In this document: piece by piece, positions 4,507-8,525 of the stretch
Numbering within the stretch: position 1 is the first letter of the stretch
Layout: every line of letters begins with the position of its first letter
From: Bacillota bacterium
GTDB lineage: Bacteria > Bacillota > Clostridia > Christensenellales > CAG-138
Direction of reading: 5' to 3'
Assembly: GCA_023435855.1 (NCBI GenBank)
Contig: JAEZLG010000089.1
Span: 1-8,525 of the forward strand
DNA: 8,525 bases
Translations under genes and position numbers: made by a program
The notes under the pieces: model-generated
The model's database searches: none
Seen by the model: only the letters and a program-made list of their open reading frames with translations
Told to the model about the DNA's origin: nothing

Positions 4507-6138
4507 TTGAATGATATGACCATCAACGGCACGCTGCTGAAGGATATGTTCCTCATGGGCGCAGCGTTGCTTGAAAAAAACAAAGCGATCATCGATTCGC
4601 TTAATGTATTTCCGGTCCCCGACGGCGATACCGGAACAAATATGTCTATGACCATGCAAGGTGCCGTCAAGGAAATGAAGTCCCGCGAGGGAAGTTCCGT
4701 GGAGGAAGTCGCAGCTGCCGCATCTCTTGGCTCGCTAAAGGGTGCACGAGGCAACTCCGGCGTTATCCTTTCTCAGATTCTGCGCGGGTTTGCAAAAGCG
4801 CTATCAGGCGCACAAGAGATGGACGCACACGGTTTGGCCAATGCGCTTTCCATGGGTACGGCTGCAGCGTACAAAGCTGTAATGAAGCCCAAGGAAGGTA
4901 CCATGCTTACGGTATCGCGCATGGTAAGCGAGGCTGTCAGCACTGCGGCAAACGAAGGTACAAACGTTTACCGACTGCTCGATATCATGCTTGAAACAGG
5001 CGAAGCTGCGCTTAAAATTACCCCCGATCTTTTGCCTGTGTTAAAGGAAGCAGGCGTTGTGGACTCGGGCGGCAAGGGACTGTTGACGATTTTCCGCGGC
5101 TTTAAGATGGCTGTGGACGGTGAGGAGCCGGACGATTACGAGGAACCCACCGAAGTGGCGGAACCGGAGAAGGAAACTATCGGCCTTGAGGATGTCAACG
5201 ACATCAAATTTGGCTATTGTACGGAATTTTTTATTACTCATTTTGACCCTTCGTTCTCCGAATCCGAACTTGATAAGTTCCGCGAAAAGCTCATGCGCAT
5301 AGGCGACTCCGTTGTCGTGGCTTACGATGCCGATGTTGTCAAGGTGCATGTGCACTCCGACGCCCCGGGTAAAATTTTGCAGCTGGCGCTCCGCTTAGGT
5401 GAGATAGACCACCCCAAAATCGAGAACATGCGCGAGCAAAACCGCGCCATACTCGAAGCCTATAAAAAGGCTGAAAAGGAAAATGCAGTTGTTGCCGTAA
5501 GTGCGGGAGAAGGCTTAGAGAAGGTGTTCACGGAGCTTGGCGTATCGGTCGTTATCTCCGGCGGGCAAACCATGAACCCGAGTGCTGACGATATTGTAAA
5601 GGCTATTCGGAAGGCAAATGCGCGAAACGTGTATGTTTTGCCCAACAACTCCAACATCATCCTCGCAGCACAGCAGGCTTCGGAGCTAAGCGACCGTAAC
5701 GTTATTGTGATCCCTTCAAAAACCATCATGCAGGGGCTAAGCGCTATCATGGCTTATAACGCCGAGGGCAGTGCGCAAAGCAACGAAAAGCGCATGAAGG
5801 AGAGCTTGGAGACCGTGATTTCTGGCGCTGTCACCTACTCTGTGCGCGATACGTCCGTCAACGGCACGCGCATTGAAAAGGGTAACATCATAGGCTTACT
5901 TGATAACGACATCGTGACGGTAAGCGAAAGCGTAGAGGAGACATCCATTAAGCTTTTGAAACTTATGCTCGATAAGCATCCGGAGGACCCCGTTGTTACG
6001 GTGTTCTATGGCGAGGGCATGGATGAAGACAATGCGCAAGCACTTGTGGACCTGGTCTCTGCTGAGTATCCGGACGCGGAATTTGTGATGCAATCCGGTG
6101 GGCAGCCGCTTTATTACTATTATTTCTCCGTCGAATAA
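4507..6138 (+). CDS. fakA: fatty acid kinase catalytic subunit FakA (DAK2/DegV-like)
   Basis: A cytoplasmic kinase of 543 residues that phosphorylates fatty acids bound to a FakB partner, giving acyl-phosphate for PlsX/PlsY phospholipid synthesis. Residues about 1-200 are the DhaL/DAK2 ATP-binding domain: NVFPVPDGDTGTNM (33-46) holds the magnesium-binding aspartates, RGNSGVILSQ (81-90) follows, and DSGGKGL lies at 186-192. The middle domain has C238 and HVH at 281-283, matching the spacing of the zinc ligands known in Staphylococcus aureus FakA. Residues about 325-543 are the DegV-like, FakB-binding part. The length is normal. The start is TTG at 4507, 7 bases after GGAGG (4495-4499); the ATG at 4516 would be 16 bases away. 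It follows the asp23-type gene by 61 bases and precedes recG by 12. No fakB is in the window. Confidence 0.95.
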   Translation: MNDMTINGTLLKDMFLMGAALLEKNKAIIDSLNVFPVPDGDTGTNMSMTMQGAVKEMKSREGSSVEEVAAAASLGSLKGARGNSGVILSQILRGFAKALSGAQEMDAHGLANALSMGTAAAYKAVMKPKEGTMLTVSRMVSEAVSTAANEGTNVYRLLDIMLETGEAALKITPDLLPVLKEAGVVDSGGKGLLTIFRGFKMAVDGEEPDDYEEPTEVAEPEKETIGLEDVNDIKFGYCTEFFITHFDPSFSESELDKFREKLMRIGDSVVVAYDADVVKVHVHSDAPGKILQLALRLGEIDHPKIENMREQNRAILEAYKKAEKENAVVAVSAGEGLEKVFTELGVSVVISGGQTMNPSADDIVKAIRKANARNVYVLPNNSNIILAAQQASELSDRNVIVIPSKTIMQGLSAIMAYNAEGSAQSNEKRMKESLETVISGAVTYSVRDTSVNGTRIEKGNIIGLLDNDIVTVSESVEETSIKLLKLMLDKHPEDPVVTVFYGEGMDEDNAQALVDLVSAEYPDAEFVMQSGGQPLYYYYFSVE

Positions 6139-6150
6139 GCGGGGAAAGAT

Positions 6151-8166
6151 ATGCTTAGTCAAGGGTTAACAACCATAAAAGGCATTGGCCCGCGCCGGGC
6201 GGAAACGCTCGGCCGGCTGGGCCTTTTTTCTTTGCGCGATTTATTGTTTTATGCCCCGCGCGACTATTTGGACTACTCACGCGAGAGCTTTGCATGCGCG
6301 CTCAAGCAGGGTGCACCGTGCGCAGTACGCGTACGTTTGATAGCAGAACCAAAACTTGCACGCATTCGTAAGCAACTTAACATCCTCACTGCCGCGGCCT
6401 GCGATGAGACGGGGAAGCTGACACTCGTATGGTACAACCAACCCTTCCGCAAACAAACCCTTAAAGCGGGCGATGTGGTATACGCCTGCGGGCGCGCAGA
6501 TCTCGCACGCGGCATAAGGCTCGTTAACCCGAACCTATATGCGGAGCTTCCGGGCATCGTGCCCATGTATGCGCTTCCTAAAGGCGTCTCCCAAAAAGTG
6601 TTTCGCCATACCGTCCGCGCGGTGCTCGATACTTGCAGTTCGGATATTGAAGAAACATTGCCCGACGAAATTATAAGTTACTATGGGCTTTGTCCGCTCC
6701 CGACGGCACTTTGTGAGCTCCATTTCCCATCAAATGCGGATACGCTACGCGTCGCCAAACGACGGCTTTCGTTTGAGGACATGCTCGTTTATACCCTCAT
6801 GATCGATCTAATTCGCGAAGAAAGAAAAGGCATAGGCGGCATTTCCTTCAAAACCGAAGGGCTTCGTGATAGGTTTTTAAAGCTTTTGCCTTTTGTACCG
6901 ACAAATGGTCAGCTTTCCATCATGAAAGAAATTGAGCGTGACATGGAAAAAGGCGAACCCATGAACCGCCTCATTCAGGGCGATGTGGGCAGCGGCAAAA
7001 CCGTGCTTGCGCTTTACGCTATGTTCATCGCTGTACAAAACGGATACCAGGCAGCTCTCATGGCACCTACGGAAATATTGGCATTGCAGCATTTCACATC
7101 CGTTTCGCGCATATTCGGTTCGGATGCAGCCATTTTAAAGGGTGCAATGAAAAAAAGCGAGCGCGACGAAGCATACAGGCGCATTTTAAGCGGGGAAGCA
7201 AAGGCCGTTGTGGGCACGCATGCGCTCATAACCGAATCTCTTGCGTTTTCAAAGCTCGGCATCGTTGTAACGGACGAGCAGCACCGCTTTGGCGTACACC
7301 AGCGCGCGGCCATCAGCAACAAGGGCGAAAGAACGGATGTGCTCATCATGTCGGCAACACCCATTCCGCGAACGCTTTCGCTCATCCTGTATGGCGATTT
7401 GGATGTTTCGATACTCAATGAACTTCCTCCCGGCAGGCAGGGTGTCAAAACGAGCATTGTGCCGCGCGAAAAACGCGATGCCATGTACCGTTTTTTAGAA
7501 GAACAATCTGCACGCGGAGAGCAAAGCTACGCAGTATGCCCCATCGTCGAAAAAAGCGAACAGATAGCGGAAGCGGAGAGCGCCGAAGAATTGTATGAGG
7601 AATTAAAGGAAAAGCTGAACGCCCGCGTGGGTCTTTTGCACGGGCAAATGAAAAATTCCGATAAAGAACAGGCGATGCTTTCGTTTATAAATGGTGAAAC
7701 GGATGTGCTCGTATGCACCACCGTAATAGAGGTGGGTGTTGATGTAAAAAATGCCACGGTGATGACCATCGAAAACGCTGAGCGCTTCGGCCTTGCACAG
7801 CTTCACCAGCTTCGCGGGCGCGTGGGCCGCGGCAGCAAAACCTCGTACTGCTTTTTGCTGCCGAGCGATGAAGAAAAAGCATCAAGCGAGCGTTTAAGCG
7901 CCATGCCATCCACCAACGACGGCTTCTTGATTGCCGAAAAAGACCTTCAGATGCGAGGCCCGGGAGAATTCTTGGGCGAGCGCCAACACGGGCTTACAGG
8001 ATTTGAGGCGGCACGCTTTGCGGCGGATATGCAGGTGTTAAACGAAGCTCGTGAGGCCGCGGGACTTATCTTAAGTAACCGGGCGCTTCGCGAGGCTTGC
8101 GAACCACTCGTGCAGCTCGCAAAAAACCGCCTCGAGCAAAAATGGAAATCCATCGCACCGAATTAA
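6151..8166 (+). CDS. recG: ATP-dependent DNA helicase RecG
   Basis: A double-stranded DNA translocase of 671 residues that remodels stalled forks and branch-migrates Holliday junctions. The N-terminus has a GIGP hairpin motif (11-14). About 50-120 form the OB-fold wedge that grips the junction. Helicase motifs follow: Walker A GDVGSGKT (277-284), APTEIL (305-310), Walker B-type DEQHRFGV (375-382), SATPIPR (401-407), and motif VI QLRGRVGR (553-560). The RecG-specific C-terminal MRGPGEFLGERQHG (601-614) is complete. The length is slightly below the usual 680-690 but nothing essential is missing. The ATG at 6151 lies 12 bases after the fakA stop, with GGGGAAAG (6141-6148) as a weak, close ribosome site, so it is probably translated from the fakA message. 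In B. subtilis, sdaAB-sdaAA lie between yloV and recG; they are absent here. Confidence 0.97.
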   Translation: MLSQGLTTIKGIGPRRAETLGRLGLFSLRDLLFYAPRDYLDYSRESFACALKQGAPCAVRVRLIAEPKLARIRKQLNILTAAACDETGKLTLVWYNQPFRKQTLKAGDVVYACGRADLARGIRLVNPNLYAELPGIVPMYALPKGVSQKVFRHTVRAVLDTCSSDIEETLPDEIISYYGLCPLPTALCELHFPSNADTLRVAKRRLSFEDMLVYTLMIDLIREERKGIGGISFKTEGLRDRFLKLLPFVPTNGQLSIMKEIERDMEKGEPMNRLIQGDVGSGKTVLALYAMFIAVQNGYQAALMAPTEILALQHFTSVSRIFGSDAAILKGAMKKSERDEAYRRILSGEAKAVVGTHALITESLAFSKLGIVVTDEQHRFGVHQRAAISNKGERTDVLIMSATPIPRTLSLILYGDLDVSILNELPPGRQGVKTSIVPREKRDAMYRFLEEQSARGEQSYAVCPIVEKSEQIAEAESAEELYEELKEKLNARVGLLHGQMKNSDKEQAMLSFINGETDVLVCTTVIEVGVDVKNATVMTIENAERFGLAQLHQLRGRVGRGSKTSYCFLLPSDEEKASSERLSAMPSTNDGFLIAEKDLQMRGPGEFLGERQHGLTGFEAARFAADMQVLNEAREAAGLILSNRALREACEPLVQLAKNRLEQKWKSIAPN

Positions 8167-8188
8167 AAAAATATTGCTTTCTAAAACT

Positions 8189-8212
8189 AAAAGTGACGAA
8201 AGTCACTTTTTT
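8189..8212 (+). terminator. terminator of the asp23-fakA-recG cluster
   Basis: AAAAGTGAC (8189-8197) pairs perfectly with GTCACTTTT (8202-8210) around a GAAA loop, ending in six T residues (8207-8212). It stands 22 bases after the recG stop. This is a strong Rho-independent terminator and separates recG from the spore protein gene. Confidence 0.88.
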
Positions 8213-8252
8213 CGTTTGGAAAACGTATAAACATTCCGCTATACATTTCCAG

Positions 8253-8281
8253 TCATAAACAAAAAAATACGGGACAAATTA
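8253..8281 (+). promoter_or_regulatory. possible SigG-type promoter of the spore protein gene
   Basis: TCATA (8253-8257), 17 bases, then CAAATTA (8275-8281), one mismatch in each box from the forespore SigG pattern GHATR and CATWHTA. It predicts a start near 8288 and a short leader. The match is partial, but SigG control is the rule for this class of gene. Confidence 0.4.
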
Positions 8282-8311
8282 TAAACACATCACGTAAGGA
8301 GGTGAAAACGA

Positions 8312-8506
8312 ATGGCACGAAACAGGGTGATCGTTCCCGAAGCGCAGCAGAAGGTAGACGCGTTTAAGTGGGAAGTTGCCAACTCTCTCAACGTTAACCT
8401 CAAACAGGGTTACAACGGTGACTTGACCTCACGCGAGGCGGGTTCCATCGGTGGCGAAATGGTGAAGCGCATGATCGCTTACGCCGAAACCAATCTGAAG
8501 AAGTAA
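8312..8506 (+). CDS. alpha/beta-type small acid-soluble spore protein (SASP)
   Basis: A protein of 64 residues that would coat and protect DNA in the dormant spore and be degraded at germination by the GPR protease. The two family signatures are present: FKWEVANSLNV (18-28), which includes the GPR cleavage region, and SREAGSIGGEMVKRMI (40-55), the conserved DNA-binding helix. The cleavage region departs from the common pattern E-(I/V)-A-x-E-(L/F)-G, having Ser at 25 and Asn at 27. The ATG at 8312 is preceded by TAAGGAGGTG (8295-8304), a near-perfect match to the 16S rRNA tail, as expected for a very highly expressed gene. It is separated from recG by a terminator and so is its own unit. Which of several paralogous ssp genes it is cannot be told. 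Confidence 0.95.
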   Translation: MARNRVIVPEAQQKVDAFKWEVANSLNVNLKQGYNGDLTSREAGSIGGEMVKRMIAYAETNLKK

Positions 8507-8525
8507 TGAAAGCTTGGGCATAGCC

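Noticed and set aside
7014..7484. Minus-strand open frame of 156 codons inside recG
   Set aside because: It is antisense to the conserved helicase motifs and has no independent signal.

Overview
The window looks like chromosome from a spore-forming, motile, Gram-positive Clostridia-type bacterium of roughly balanced base composition. The support is an alpha/beta-type small acid-soluble spore protein gene, the asp23(yloU)-fakA(yloV)-recG gene cluster typical of Firmicutes, strong AAGGAGG-type ribosome binding sites, and a chemoreceptor preceded by a SigD (sigma-28)-like promoter. The species cannot be named from this sequence.

Layout. The first 31 bases may be the tail of an unidentified gene, followed by a perfect 10-bp hairpin. 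Bases 77-290 hold a decayed fragment of an IS1182-like transposase on the minus strand. Bases about 330-626 carry no convincing protein gene. They can fold, on the plus strand, into three nested long-range helices plus local hairpins, and end in a terminator-like hairpin and T-tract. I read this as a structured noncoding RNA of unassigned family, and it is the most interesting object in the window. A SigD-like promoter follows, then a 689-residue methyl-accepting chemotaxis protein with several HAMP-like modules (777-2846) and its terminator.

Bases 2941-3330 lack a gene but are densely packed with perfect hairpins and short direct repeats. Beyond them, on the minus strand, lies a small DUF6530-type protein gene (3333-3824). 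Its promoter overlaps a perfect 11-bp inverted repeat that looks like an operator. A divergent intergenic region with two more hairpins leads into the plus-strand cluster: Asp23/Gls24 protein (4089-4445), fatty acid kinase catalytic subunit FakA (4507-6138) and RecG helicase (6151-8166). A clear terminator closes this cluster. The spore protein gene (8312-8506) follows with its own ribosome binding site and a possible SigG promoter.

How the genes fit together. The asp23-fakA-recG order is a conserved housekeeping arrangement: an envelope-associated protein, a kinase feeding exogenous fatty acids to phospholipid synthesis, and a fork-remodelling helicase. They share transcription rather than a pathway. 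The chemoreceptor belongs to the motility regulon. The spore protein is expected in the forespore. The accessory part of the window is bases 1-4000, with the mobile-element relic, RNA candidate, hairpin array and orphan minus-strand gene.
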